Part shown: positions 33,130-45,700 of the stretch, piece by piece | Layout: each line of letters begins with the position of its first letter | Numbering within the stretch: position 1 is the stretch's first letter | DNA from: Rhabditoides inermis | Taxonomy: Eukaryota; Nematoda; Chromadorea; Rhabditida; Rhabditidae | Length of the DNA stretch: 64,000 nt | Reading direction: 5' to 3' | Assembly (NCBI GenBank): GCA_963966185.1 | Contig: CAWZYM010000103.1 | Location: 222,501 to 286,500 of the forward strand | The notes under the pieces: model-generated | The model's database searches: none | Told to the model about the DNA's origin: nothing | The model's input: only the letters and a program-made list of their open reading frames with translations | Translations under genes and position numbers: made by a program

Positions 33130-35873
33130 GTTCTACCACTTCCTGCAGTTTTCACATGAATCTCGTGGCTCAATGATTTCCGCACTTGAAGTTGAGCCTC
33201 TGTTTGGGTAGGTGACAATGCCGCGCATCTTCTCCCGCACAAGATCGATCATGCCCTGTCGTGAGTACTCGGCCCCGCGCGCACCGTGAAACATGGCGTA
33301 GTAGAGTGCAAGGTCGTGGCTCCACGACGCCTGAACGCAACGCCAGCTACAGTGACCCTCAAGACGATAAGGTACCGACGGCACCGCCGAGCGAAAAGCA
33401 GCTGTCCAATCCGGTGAGGCGCGCTTGTGTTTCCCGACACGGCGACTGGGGGTACGCGTAGACCCGAGATTCGGAGCAGCCAGCGACAGCGATGAAACCA
33501 GCGAGACGACCAGGGAGACCGAAGCTAAACATTCAATCCCAAAACAAAAACGGCAAACGATTTATTGAGAGAGAGCACAAAAGATACATTGTAAGGAAAT
33601 GAGTCATACGAGACATAATGTAAGGAAATCGTAAGAATGTAGTGTAAGATGTTTACGTACGGGGGGACATCAGCGCGTCCAGAGACGATACGAGTGAAGC
33701 GAGCGTAGAGGGAACGAGTCACATGGAGCAGCACCTAAACAAACGCTGTGAGCAACAAATAATGCAAGTATCGATACGTACCTCTCATCCAACGAGCGGC
33801 AGCATCGAATCGCTCTCCAAAGTCTTGTCGCAGGATGCTCTCAACTTCAGTCTGACGTCCACACGCGGAGCAGATGACAGCCACGTATATGCGCTGCACT
33901 CTTTCGTACTGAAACAAACTCTCCAACTCTCCCTCTTACTATCATTCCTCCCCCCACGTTCGATTTGTCCAGCTAATCGCCGTCGGAGACCGTGGCGAGT
34001 GCGGAGGTGACGTCGTTGGCGGCGATCGATCGGCACTGGTTTGTGAGCACCAGATCCGACCACATCGTGTTAGTCGCGCACCACGCCATGACGTCGTCGA
34101 CAAAGTACGTGGCTGATAGAACACGGTAGGCATACTATGTCTACAGAGGCGCGTACCAGGAGCATTCCCAGCCGGAAGTTCGTCACCACCGCACCCATAG
34201 TGCATTCCAGTGACGGAAGCAGTGCCCAGCCCGGCCACGCGAACGTCTCTTGTCCCAGATAACGCTGAAAAGATGAGAGAGTAATCTGGGACATTGAACA
34301 ACGATGTTGAAATTATCCGAACCTTGAGCGAGGTGAGTTGTCTCGGCGTCTGTAGGTAGAAGGCGGTTACGGTACCCACACTCTCGCGTCCGGGTTCACA
34401 CTTGCACGCTATCAACAAGGCGAGCAGATGGTCCTTCTGAACACCGCACAATAAAAAATAGAAAACAGAGTAGCACCTTGTGACCAGTGTTCTTCATGCA
34501 CGAATGTAGGTTGCGCAGGAGAGCAGGCGAAGGAAGATCGGACAACGCTACTTCCGAAGACACCCTGAAGAACATGTTGAAAACGAATATGGAATTATTC
34601 CGTAACCTAGCCGCCGAAGTGCGCTTGGTGTCCTGCATTGTGTGAAACTTGGAGAAGACTGCCTTGCCAGCAGAAAACCACCTCCGTCTCCATCATCGTG
34701 CAGGAGGACGACCAACAGCTGTACTCTGCAATAGTAGAAACAGTTCCAGTTCTGTATTTTTATTGTTGGTATTGCATTTATCTCACTACTCATAGAGAGT
34801 AGCAAGGGTATAGCCGTACCAATTGTCCTTAGCCGAAAACAAGACAGAGCGTTGGATTATCACGACTGTGATCTGCTATTCAATATTATGCACAAAATAC
34901 CATATTCCATACGTTTCAGTTTCAGTTGCGGAAAAAAACGTGCCGATTCAGAAGCAAATACTAATAGTACATTACGAAAATATGATGACCCTTTTCTACT
35001 GATTGACACTTTCGTAGAATTTGTAATCAATAGTGATTAGTCAAACGTAACGAAAAAAGTAGTCTATTGTCAGCCCGGGTGCGCGCGGCGACTAGCGAAG
35101 TGATGTAGAGAACGACGAGGGCTCCATACGCCAGCGGCGATCATGTATTGAAGGTCCAGTTCGAACTGGTCCGCAGAGTTGTCGAGAGACGACAGAACAC
35201 ACAGGTCATCGAGTCGAGTGTAGCACGTATCTACGTTGCCATCTGAAAGATGCCTACTCTTATAATTCTGTGCTCGCAATAAGTTGCGCGCGGTGGGGTA
35301 GATCAGAGAAAAACGGAGAGTCAGCTCTCGGCAATAGCGCGCAAAACAAGAGAGGCAGACGGCTATGGTACCGTATTTCGAACTGCAAGCAAGGTAGATC
35401 GAAAACTATCGCTCTGGCGCAAGCTATACGTGCACTCTTACTTCATATCTTCGTCCAGTCTCCGTTCTCTCTACCCACCGTTGAGTACTTGGACAGCGTG
35501 TGCGCAAAGACCGTCAGGGGGCCAATCGATTGCTAAATTTCAAGTTGCAACTGGAATGCGCAACTCGATTACGACACTTACCAGTGTAGCGAGAGTCAGC
35601 TGGCCAGAGTTGCGCGCGAGAAGAGCAGCTCCTCCCATGAGTCTGTTCTTCGGAGAAATGCGTGATGAGGCCACAATGTCCGAGCCTGGAACGACGCATC
35701 AATGTTGCAACCACGCAGATTCTCGATTGAACACGTTTCGCAAAAAAAAACTACATCTACTCACCAATGTTGCGAAGAAACTGCGCACGGATGTCAGCGC
35801 TGTAGTCGGCCCCTTTGAACACATTGATGAATGAGGGGTTGGGCGGCAGGATGGCAGCGCTGGAGAGGTAGCG
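33130..35873 (-). pseudogene. Gene X: unidentified multi-exon gene, probably decaying
   Basis: I do not recognise this gene. Minus-strand exons with good splice sites and matching phase include 35765-35873, 35582-35685 and 35479-35532 (protein words NPSFINVFKGADYSADIR, SPKNRLMGGAALLARN, IGPLTVFAHTLSKYS). Other likely exons lie around 35090-35230, 34480-34640, 34325-34440, 34148-34262, 34020-34130, 33790-33916, 33660-33745 and 33195-33500. The translated pieces are helix-rich and have no motif I can name. The exon after 35479 meets an early stop in the expected frame, and stops also occur near the 3' end, so the gene may be broken. A shortened copy (X') lies at 56000-57900. Confidence 0.4.
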
Positions 35874-36546
35874 CTGTAAGCAACAATTAAATAAAACAAA
35901 ATGGTCAACATTGCCGATTTTATATTACTTCAGTACTTCACTCTTCACATCAACTAGGAGAATCTTACTGCACTGTTACTTATTACTCATAATTTGAACA
36001 TTGACAACTTATTACTCTTAATTTGAACATTGACAACTTATTACTCTTAATTTGAACATGTTTTCAATTCATGTGAGACAGACTCTCCTACGAACTCAGA
36101 GACAGCCCATTATACCACTTCACATCAGTTTGAAAAGTATCCCTGCAACGCTGTTATTGAAAAACTATACAAACATATCACATTTAAATAATGAGGTTAG
36201 GAAAAGGGTATTGGTTGGCAAAGCTGTTCAAATAGCCTGTTGTTCAAATAGACTTCTCAATCTCCGATCCCACGATTCTGAATACATGATCATTAAAAAA
36301 GCGATGGTGTGGCGGCAACTCACTCGTACAAATAAGGAGAAGGGGGAGGTACGGGTGGATGATGATTGACCAGCAAGCCGGCCATAGCCGCCATTCTTGG
36401 AAATGACGACCCTCTCCTTCTGAAAGTCGAGACGATTGATTTTCGATCTTTGAGCTATGCTAATGTGAATCTTCTGTCAACTGCACGTCGTCAATCAAGG
36501 TGAATCTGTTTAACAGAAATGTGACAACAGAAATGTGTATGCTTAC

Positions 36547-36714
36547 TTTAACAGCTAGCATCCACTTGAGTGCGGTAGATTCGTGCAATGCTTGACTTAT
36601 AATGCATTGCTGGGCGTGATTCACGTATGTGAAGTTGAGTGGCGACCGACAGGCGCGGAAGAACGAGTACTCGGCATCATTGAGCGCGAACGCTGACAAG
36701 TTGAAAGCGGACAT
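36547..36714 (-). pseudogene. First exon of SRA-like chemoreceptor, duplicated and stranded
   Basis: Same 56-codon exon as 47259-47426 (ACRSPLNFTYVNHAQQC), with its ATG and donor, but without the following transmembrane exons that adjoin the other copy. A promoter without a gene, unless it splices to unknown downstream exons. Confidence 0.7.
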
Positions 36715-37342
36715 CTAAAACGTTGGTCTGTCTGTGCAATGTATTCATACTTTTTCACACTCGGAAAGTGACAAGTGAAACACCACAAAGTTTTTTTTCT
36801 TTGTTTGTAATGCAATCAAAAATCTGTTAGAAACATCACTGTGATCGGGCTGAGCAATAGCTAAACGAAGCAATTTGAAAAAAAATCGTTCCACAGTTAC
36901 AAAAACTCGATACGAGTACAACGTGCGTTTTCTGTGCAAGAAATCAATTTCTAACACATATCAATAGCAAACAAATGCTGCTAAAACGAAAGAAACTGAG
37001 ATCCCAGTTGCCCAGATTTTACGAAACTCAGCGATCAGCACAAATTATAAGCTGTTTTGAAAGCGCAAACATTTTCAATGGCACGCGATAGTTTTGTTTC
37101 ACAATATCGAAGTTATCATAAAACCTCTCTCATAACTCACGTTTTCACTCCATATATTTACGTGAAAACTACAATTTCGGCTCTTACTATTTTGTGTGCA
37201 CACGTGTGCAATGACGCATAGAGAGCTGGGTATAGAATGACGTATAGAGAGAGATTGCAGGTGATAGAGACTGATAGAGAGTATAGAAAGAGACGAGATA
37301 GATAGATAGAGAGCATAGAAAGAGATGAGAAAGAGAGAGATA

Positions 37343-37386
<44 letters not shown>

Positions 37387-37415
37387 AGGTGCGCGTGCGG
37401 ACGCGCGGACGTGCG

Positions 37416-37468
<53 letters not shown>

Positions 37469-37530
37469 CCTCTCTCTACCTTGAGTATAAAAAAGATACG
37501 AGAGAAAGAGAGAGAGAGAGAGAGATTGCA

Positions 37531-37740
37531 GGTGAACCGTGCGACCGACGGACGAAGAAGCCGCCGCGCTTCTCTCCACACTATCTATGCCCAGCTCGAT
37601 TCGGTGTCCCCCGCATTGCCTTGGTGCCTTTACAGTATTGTTATATTATATATTATATTACAATTCACTGGATATGTGTATAAGAATGTTCTACGATACG
37701 TGTTTTTCTTCTTCAGAGTTTGTAGCATTGATTGAAACGA
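37531..37740 (+). pseudogene. TANC-like gene 3'-end fragment, copy 1
   Basis: Begins GCAGGTGAACCG and reads through ACGAAGAAGCCGCCGCGCTT to the 3' flank CGATTCGGTGTCCCCCGCAT, matching terminal exon 15739-15855 and its downstream region with a deletion across the stop codon. It lies beside F-box-like exons in the duplicated block. Confidence 0.8.
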
Positions 37741-38034
37741 AGAGTAGACGTTCAGCAATGTTTGAGAGAGAGAGAGAGGAGGGGGAAGAGGGGGAAGAGA
37801 GGGGGGAAGAGAGAAAGAGGGGGGGGAGAGAAAGAGTGAGGAGGAAGATGTTGTACCTGGGGGCGGGCAAGTGCCCCCCACGGCCTACCGAAAACGAGTG
37901 ACACAAGGGAAAGACGACAACGACAACGGCAACAATACGTTTATCCAACGACACAACTCTCGGTGAAACAATGTAAAAAAAACACATGTCAACAACATAA
38001 ATAATTGAAAAATTCATTGTGAGGCGTTACCTTG

Positions 38035-38154
38035 CTAGCTGGAAACGGCAAACGCCACGATTAGCTTCTTGTAGTCGTTGTACGATGAGAACTTGTCGAC
38101 TTGTTGGCAGAGTGTAGTCGAGCAGAACCAGTCAGCACCTCCCGATTTACACAC
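38035..38154 (-). pseudogene. F-box-like protein exon fragment, copy 1
   Basis: Encodes CKSGGADWFCSTTL and YNDYKKLIVAFAVSS, homologous to exon 8 of copy A (SGGPDWFFSTTV). Its acceptor is TTTTGAG. It is isolated from other exons of the family. A near-identical copy is at 48720-48839. Confidence 0.7.
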
Positions 38155-38825
38155 CTCAAAAGGCGATGTGAGAACCGTTGGTGCATTCGCTATATACTTA
38201 CCTGGATTCGAGAACACACCCATTGAAGCAGGGTGAGAAGATCAACGACGAGCTCTCTCTGTCCGTCTAAAATACATTAAGTTCAGCGAACACCGAAGCG
38301 AGAACAGCGACTAGGACACTGACATTCTCACGAAGCACTTTCGCTCCGTTCTCACAAACACAAGTTGTACCATCGATAGCTAGTCCCATAAGGAATATGT
38401 TCTATCAATGTTCGAAAAATTGATTGATTGATTGATTGATTGAATCCTAAACATGCATGGAGCGAGGCAGGCTGACCCACCTTCGGCGTAGGTGCATCTC
38501 GCACACTCACATATCAACGACACACCTGAACTTCGATAAATAACTAAGATTTCATCTCCCAAAAGTATCATTAGGGATTTGGTGACCCATAGTGCATATA
38601 ATATATCAAAATATGAAAACAAAATGTGTTTATTCAACGACAAAACATGAGGTAAACAATGTGATTTCATAACAACAAAAAAACTCTGTCCAAGGCTCTG
38701 TCTTGTTTTCGGCTGAAAACAATTGGTACGGCTATAGTCGGATTGGATCCTATATGCCATCCGTAACATTTCACATGTTGTGCATTTTTGTGCAACACAA
38801 CATGTATGTCATCAAATATCCAAAA

Positions 38826-38905
38826 CGCTTCCATGAGTAGGAATCGAACCTGTGGACAGCTCGCAGCGATTGTGCGCTGGCGGCGCAGACCACCACTGCG
38901 CCATA
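38826..38905 (-). mobile_element. tRNA-like element, second family
   Basis: Minus strand: A box TGGCGCAGTGG, anticodon-like loop in TGCGCCGCCAGCGCA, and perfect B box GGTTCGATTCC. The stems do not form a clean mature tRNA, so it is best read as a tRNA pseudogene or SINE head. A truncated relative on the plus strand lies at 39029-39071. Confidence 0.55.
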
Positions 38906-39028
38906 GAGGCAGTGGTTAAGAGATCGAAGAGAGAGCCCATCTAGCTCCACTGGCCTCTTCAGTGTACAATGATGAGAGATAACGAGCAACCATATCTGCG
39001 AAATTAAATGACCTCTCAGTATGATCCT

Positions 39029-39071
39029 CAATGGCGCAGTGGTAGAGCGCGCCGCCAGCGCGCGATCTTTA
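39029..39071 (+). mobile_element. tRNA-like element, truncated after anticodon arm
   Basis: TCAATGGCGCAGTGGTAGAG then GCGCGCCGCCAGCGCGC. It shares the A box and anticodon arm of the element at 38826-38905 and then breaks into unrelated sequence, in inverted orientation about 130 bases away. Confidence 0.5.
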
Positions 39072-39210
39072 TGCTAATGTGCTATGCTAATGTGAATCTT
39101 CTGTCAACTGTTCTGTCACTTCTGTCAACTGTTCTGTTCTGTTCAATCTTCTGTCACTCGTCAATCAAGGTGAATCTGTTTAACAGAAATGTGACAACTA
39201 ATGCGGTCTA
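39072..39210. repeat. Small duplicated piece of 36465-36530
   Basis: TGTGAATCTTCTGTCAACTG and GTCAATCAAGGTGAATCTGT recur from the left border of duplication Y, here with internal reiteration of TTCTGTCA. It is another relic of rearrangement. Confidence 0.6.
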
Positions 39211-39729
39211 TTCAGTTCGAACTCAGAATTTCTCGTTAGAAAAAATGATGTTTCACTATCCACTACATTATATGAAACTATTAACCAGCAAAAATCTCAC
39301 GAATCACATTTTTCAAGGCGACAATTCGCCAGGCGCGGCGCGGGCTACTTTCGCGCGCGCTGGCGAATCGCACGCGCTACCAACTACCAAGTATGTCGGG
39401 CCCCTTAGTCGAATTGACCGCACAGCGCGGGGAAAGAAGAAATAATCATGATCCGGAGATTACCTCTATTTTTTGGTTTCAGAATTGGAAGAATTTCTCG
39501 AAGAACACGGGATGAAAAAACGAGCCTCGCGAATTCAAGTATGCAACCCCCTCCTCTTTTCACCTCCCCCACCTCTCACACTCAAATTTTGCAGACGGCA
39601 AACTGCTTATAACTCGTCAACTACAATTCATCAACACGACTTCTCTCTCATCAAAAACAAATTGAGAAGGCGAAATATGTATTCGAAAAGAACGAAAAAG
39701 GCTGTGATATCAATTTGATATAGAAATTA

Positions 39730-42700
39730 TTACATGAGGACAAATGTGGGACGAACAACCAAATTGTCACTGATAACTGTTGCTGACAATAAACAGGTGC
39801 CAGGTGCTCTTCCTTTCCAATCTCGTTCACAGCCGGCCGGAGTGTGTATGGAAAACCACTGTCGTAGTAGTCTCAATTGACGAATGCCTCTTCTTAGGGT
39901 GAATAGACACTGTCGGTATAGCTTAAACATATTGTTTATGAGTTGAACGTAGTTTTGTATGTCATCGATATTATCACAGTGCGAATTTATCAATAATGAG
40001 ATTAGAACTGAATAAAGAATCATATAAACTAATAGAAAAAAAGATTTTGAATATCCTCCTAAAACTCCTCCATACCGAGTGTGGAGTGACAATCAAACAT
40101 ATTCCGGAGTGAAACAAAGTAATTGTTCTGGTTTTCCACATTATTCACAACAGAAGCGGCGACTTGCACTGAAATTATTCTGTTAGAACTATTATTATGT
40201 TATAATTATCATAGTCATTATTCATTATTAACTATGGTACTTCTATCTATAGGTCTCACTTAGCAAGCAGCTGTCCGTGGGTTCGACCCTGGCTGCCCCG
40301 CAAATTTTGTCAAATTGAAAACATCATCTAATTGATTCTGATTCTTGTCTAACCGCACTAATGTCTCTCGTGAAAAGAGTGGAACTCATTTGCGGGCCCA
40401 CTATACAACATATTCAGTGTGAGCCGGGAACAAAGATACCTCTGGGAAGTTGTTTCATGAGGTAGAGTGAGAGAGTGGCGGAATAGAGCGGTATAGCAGA
40501 GAGAATTTCGGAAACGATAGACTGTTTCACTTGAGTGGCTGGGTCGCTGCCAGGAAACACCTAGAGCGAGATAATTATTATCCACTCATTGTTTGTAACA
40601 TGTTCATTGTGAGTAGTTGAGTAGTTGTATATTGTGTAGATATCAATGAAAATGAAGTTATACACTTGCACTCTTCTCCCTTTCTCTCTCGCCCGAACCT
40701 CTCTCTCCCTCTCACTTACCATAGGAAATAGAAGCATCCCGAAAGAGTTGACGCAAGCGAATGCGAATTGTATCCAGAACACAGGCAGCAGTAATCCCAC
40801 AATCCGATTGTTTTCCTGTATCTAAAAAAAATTGAACTTCTTAAGATCGATGTTAGAACTGTTTGAATTCCACAATATATATGTATATATATATATATTG
40901 TGAATTTTTTTTCATTTTTAGCATTTGATTTATTCATGAAAAGTGATTGTATTTTGATATTCAGAGAGATATGCTCCTTTAATACAAAATTAGAGATGAA
41001 GTAATTTCTTTTGTTTTCAACAACTATTTTTAATTTAACTCAATTTTTTTAGATAGCATTGTGAATTCCTGATACTTATGTCCAAGCTGCTCTAATTTCA
41101 CGTGTTTTCCATAAATGTGGCGGTTGACGAACCTTCAATAATTCTCACATTTCTACTTATTACTTGGGGATGATTGACGAACCAAGTGACATGAAAAGAG
41201 AAAAGAGTGAGCACACCCGTCAGTCCTTCCAATTCTTTAAAGAGCTGCAAAGATTGCTAGTTTATATTGAGAGGGGAAGAAAGAAAGCGAGAGAGGAGAG
41301 AGAGAGAGAAAAGAAAGCGAGAGAGGAGAGAGATAGAGAAAGGAGAGAGACACAGAAAGAGGGAGATGGTCCGCCCACCGTCCACTCTGCCTGGTTCCAT
41401 GGCATCCTGGCTGATTTCTTGGGCACAACCGCAGTCCATCGCACGCACGGGACGAGTCCGATTAGGATGTAGCACAGGATGAATGAGAGCACAGACGGAA
41501 AAGAGATGGTTAGACCTCTTATTGAGTCCCTTAGTTTTTTGAGTCTGATCAACCGCGACGGTGACATTACTGCACAAATAATTTGATGTGACTATTCCTC
41601 ACTTTTATACATCTTTATTACGCGATTAAACCCTTGATATTGATTTCCGGCTGTAAGTGAGAAGAAAGTGTTTCTGATTTAGGGTATTTTGCCCCAAGAG
41701 GACCCGACCCGCTCGAATTGTGAGAGAGTTGACTACCACTCCCTACCCTCCCCCTTATGTGACACTCCGCGTTTTTGGACAATCTGCGCACACCAGACTC
41801 ACATGCAAGAGTTTGAAACAGTGGTGGACAATCTGCGCACATGACGAGGTTGACCCTTTTCAGCCAGGTATTGTCTTGTGGACATTCTGCGCACATTGTA
41901 ATCGTGCGCTCTATCCGACTACCGTATCACCAACCGATTGTCTCGTTGTGCAGGCAAACCGGAAATCGGACCACAAAATGGGCGGGGCTTGCAATTCACT
42001 ACTAAACACTACGAAGTAAAAGTAACCAAATGCACTAAAGAACACTACATAGTAAAACTGTAATAAATTGTTGTATGATAAGTAGGTATGGGTACCGGCC
42101 GATGCATTAGTGCCCCATATATGGCCACCTGAGCTCCCTGTTCACATCACATCATTAATGTCGTTTCCAAAGCAAACGCGAAGGTAAGTCACACATTCTG
42201 ATTCTAGTGAAAAAACATAAGAAGTCTGTATAAAAATTTAAATCCAATTTTTGCTGATTCAGCTCAATCTTGATGCCTCTCCGCCTCTCCCTCTCCCTGT
42301 ATCCTCTCCTCTCTTCCTCTCCCTGTATCCTCTCCTCCTCTTCCTCTCCCTCGATCCTCTCCTCCTCTTCCTCTCCCTCGATCCTCTCCTCCTCTTCCTC
42401 TCCCTCGATCCTCTCCTCCTCCTCCTCTTCCTCTCCCTGTATCCTCTCCTCCTCTTCCTCTCCCTCGATCCTCTCCTCCTCTTCCTCTCCCTCGATCCTC
42501 TCCTCCTCTTCCTCTCCCTGTATCCTCTCCTCCTCTTCCTCTCCCTCGATCCTCTCCTCCTCTTCCTCTCCCTGTATCCTCTCCTCCTCTTCCTCTCCCT
42601 GTATCCTCTCCTCCTCTTCCTCTCCCTCGATCCTCTCCTCCTCTTCCTCTCCCTGTATCCTCTCCTCTCCTCCTCTTCCTCTCCCTGTATCCTCTCCTCC

Positions 42701-45700
42701 TCTTCCTCTCCCTCGATCCTCTCCTCCTCTTCCTCTCCCTGTATCCTCTCCTCCTCTTCCTCTCCCTCGATCCTCTCCTCCTCTTCCTCTCCCTCGATCC
42801 TCTCCTCCTCTTCCTCTCCCTGTATCCTCTCCTCCTCTTCCTCTCCCTCGATCCTCTCCTCCTCTTCCTCTCCCTGTATCCTCTCCTCCTCTTCCTCTCC
42901 CTGTATCCTCTCCTCCTCTTCCTCTCCCTCGATCCTCTCCTCCTCTTCCTCTCCCTGTATCCTCTCCTCCTCTTCCTCTCCCTCGATCCTCTCCTCCTCT
43001 TCCTCTCCCTGTATCCTCTCCTCCTCTTCCTCTCCCTGTATCCTCTCCTCCTCTTCCTCTCCCTGTATCCTCTCCTCCTCTTCCTCTCCCTCGATCCTCT
43101 CCTCCTCTTCCTCTCCCTGTATCCTCTCCTCCTCTTCCTCTCCCTCGATCCTCTCCTCCTCTTCCTCTCCCTGTATCCTCTCCTCCTCTTCCTCTCCCTC
43201 GATCCTCTCCTCCTCTTCCTCTCCCTCGATCCTCTCCTCCTCTTCCTCTCCCTGTATCCTCTCCTCCTCTTCCTCTCCCTCGATCCTCTCCTCCTCTTCC
43301 TCTCCCTGTATCCTCTCCTCCTCTTCCTCTCCCTGTATCCTCTCCTCCTCTTCCTCTCCCTCGATCCTCTCCTCCTCTTCCTCTCCCTGTATCCTCTCCT
43401 CTCTTCCTCTCCCTGTATCCTCTCCTCCTCTTCCTCTCCCTGTATCCTCTCCTCCTCTTCCTCTCCCTCGATCCTCTCCTCCTCTTCCTCTCCCTCGATC
43501 CTCTCCTCCTCTTCCTCTCCCTGTATCCTCTCCTCCTCTTCCTCTCCCTCGATCCTCTCCTCCTCTTCCTCTCCCTCGATCCTCTCCTCCTCTTCCTCTC
43601 CCTGTATCCTCTCCTCCTCTTCCTCTCCCTCGATCCTCTCCTCCTCTTCCTCTCCCTGTATCCTCTCCTCCTCTTCCTCTCCCTCGATCCTCTCCTCCTC
43701 TTCCTCTCCCTCGATCCTCTCCTCCTCTTCCTCTCCCTGTATCCTCTCCTCCTCTTCCTCTCCCTCGATCCTCTCCTCCTCTTCCTCTCCCTGTATCCTC
43801 TCCTCCTCTTCCTCTCCCTGTATCCTCTCCTCCTCTTCCTCTCCCTCGATCCTCTCCTCCTCTTCCTCTCCCTGTATCCTCTCCTCCTCTTCCTCTCCCT
43901 CGATCCTCTCCTCCTCTTCCTCTCCCTCGATCCTCTCCTCCTCTTCCTCTCCCTGTATCCTCTCCTCCTCTTCCTCTCCCTCGATCCTCTCCTCCTCTTC
44001 CTCTCCCTGTATCCTCTCCTCCTCTTCCTCTCCCTGTATCCTCTCCTCCTCTTCCTCTCCCTCGATCCTCTCCTCCTCTTCCTCTCCCTGTATCCTCTCC
44101 TCTCTTCCTCTCCCTGTATCCTCTCCTCCTCTTCCTCTCCCTCGATCCTCTCCTCCTCTTCCTCTCCCTCGATCCTCTCCTCCTCTTCCTCTCCCTGTAT
44201 CCTCTCCTCCTCTTCCTCTCCCTGTATCCTCTCCTCCTCTTCCTCTCCCTCGATCCTCTCCTCCTCTTCCTCTCCCTGTATCCTCTCCTCCTCTTCCTCT
44301 CCCTCGATCCTCTCCTCCTCTTCCTCTCCCTGTATCCTCTCCTCTCCTCCTCTTCCTCTCCCTGTATCCTTTCCTCCTCTTCCTCGGAATGGCAGTCACA
44401 TATGACGTTTTCCAGAGAGAAGGTACGACGCCTGTGCAGATGCTGGTGTTGTAGATCATGAATGTTTCAAAAGTGACGTGAAAGGGAGATGCGCTCCATA
44501 CTATGATATCAGCACTCTCATTCTCATTGGGCCGGTCCTAACATCGCGTTGCATTTGCAAGAAATCTTGCGTTTGCAAGAATTCTTGCGATTGCAACATT
44601 GCGATTGCAAGACATCTTGCAACTATAGATAGAATCGCGAACGGAAGAAACTGATGGCAAAATAATGATTTTGCCTGATACATTCGGATGCGGGCTACTG
44701 AGAGACATCGTTCATTTATCGATAAGTCTATCAATGTAGCAAACCCGTATGATCTCGCATGCTGCGCGATGATATGTTAGACGTGCGTACACGCGCGACC
44801 GTGATGTGGACTCGGTTCAGTTACCCAAGTTTGAGGTGCATGCAATCCGTTGCATTTGCAGGAAATCTTGACATGTCAAGTTGCAATGCAAGAAATCTTG
44901 CGTTTACAACGTTACAATGACTACGAATGACGGCAGCTCCGGTAATATTCTGAAGGAATAGCCATCAGTGTGTACTGCTAGATAGAAATGACTTCAAGAG
45001 GCTGCTCTCATGTCTTCATACATTCAGTATGTTTTGAGAACCACTGCTGGATAAACCACTGTCGCTGGTTTATGCCAATAAGGGTCGGCAGAGTCGCGCA
45101 GAGGAGAAGAGTGCGGATAGTTGCACGTTGCACAAACAAGTTTTGATGACAATCCAGTACCAGGAGGACCGCCGACAGGCGCGACGACGACTGGTACAGA
45201 CACAAAAACGCGATCGTTGAGTTTAGACTGTGATACGCTGATACTTATAAATATCCACACCCTTATTTGAATTATACCACAAAGTGAAAGTGTAAAGAAA
45301 TAGGAAAGTTTGTTCACACACTAACCCCGCCCCTTTTAGCATTGGGTCAAGGTGGTTGAAATGTCGTGTGCGCAGAATGTCCAAAACCCGACAGAAATTC
45401 GGACAGTATGGCTCGTGGGTTCGGTTGGTCTGTGCGCAGAGTGTCCATGATTGCGTTGCCCGCAGTACTTTGGGAGAGGCCTTGAGTGTGCGCAGAGTGT
45501 CCAATAACTCAAAGTGTCCTCCTACCACCACTCCCCGACTCAGAGGACACATGGAGAAACGAAAGGCGGTTGGAAACTAAAGAAGACCCACAGCTGTCGC
45601 ACACATTGCCACTGCCATTGTCCTCTCGCGGACCCGCTCGTATTGCGCGAGTCTAAGGGTGGCTACCAGTCGCTCCACAGCAAGACAGAACATCGAGAAG

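Larger units (their letters stand above)
36540..38745. repeat. Segmental duplication Y, copy 1
   Basis: About 2.2 kb almost identical to 47252-49435, differing mainly in GA/CT tract length and small indels. It contains the first chemoreceptor exon, a GA/CT region, a fragment of the TANC-like 3' end and an F-box-like terminal exon. The left border falls at the chemoreceptor exon donor. Confidence 0.92.

Noticed and set aside
32870..33211. Plus-strand ORF of 113 residues with a PPKKRKTRT basic stretch
   Set aside because: Truncated by a stop in the X' copy and overlaps minus-strand exon-like sequence of gene X; no splice or family evidence.
33130..35873. Gene X as a Mediator subunit
   Set aside because: A short stretch (PYRL...LALYYAMFH) superficially resembles part of MED23, but the rest does not align by eye; left unnamed.
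39482..39537. Plus-strand exon-like segment LEEFLEEHGMKKRASRIQ
   Set aside because: Has acceptor and donor, but the next possible exon stops within six codons and no partner exons were found.
42251..44461. ORFs of more than 700 residues on both strands
   Set aside because: They are read-through of the 27-bp minisatellite, whose unit is divisible by three; all frames are open and the peptides are pure repeats.
45008..45205. Additional chemoreceptor exon (SSSRLSAVLLVLDCHQN)
   Set aside because: Plausible acceptor, but phase and downstream donor could not be fitted to neighbouring exons.
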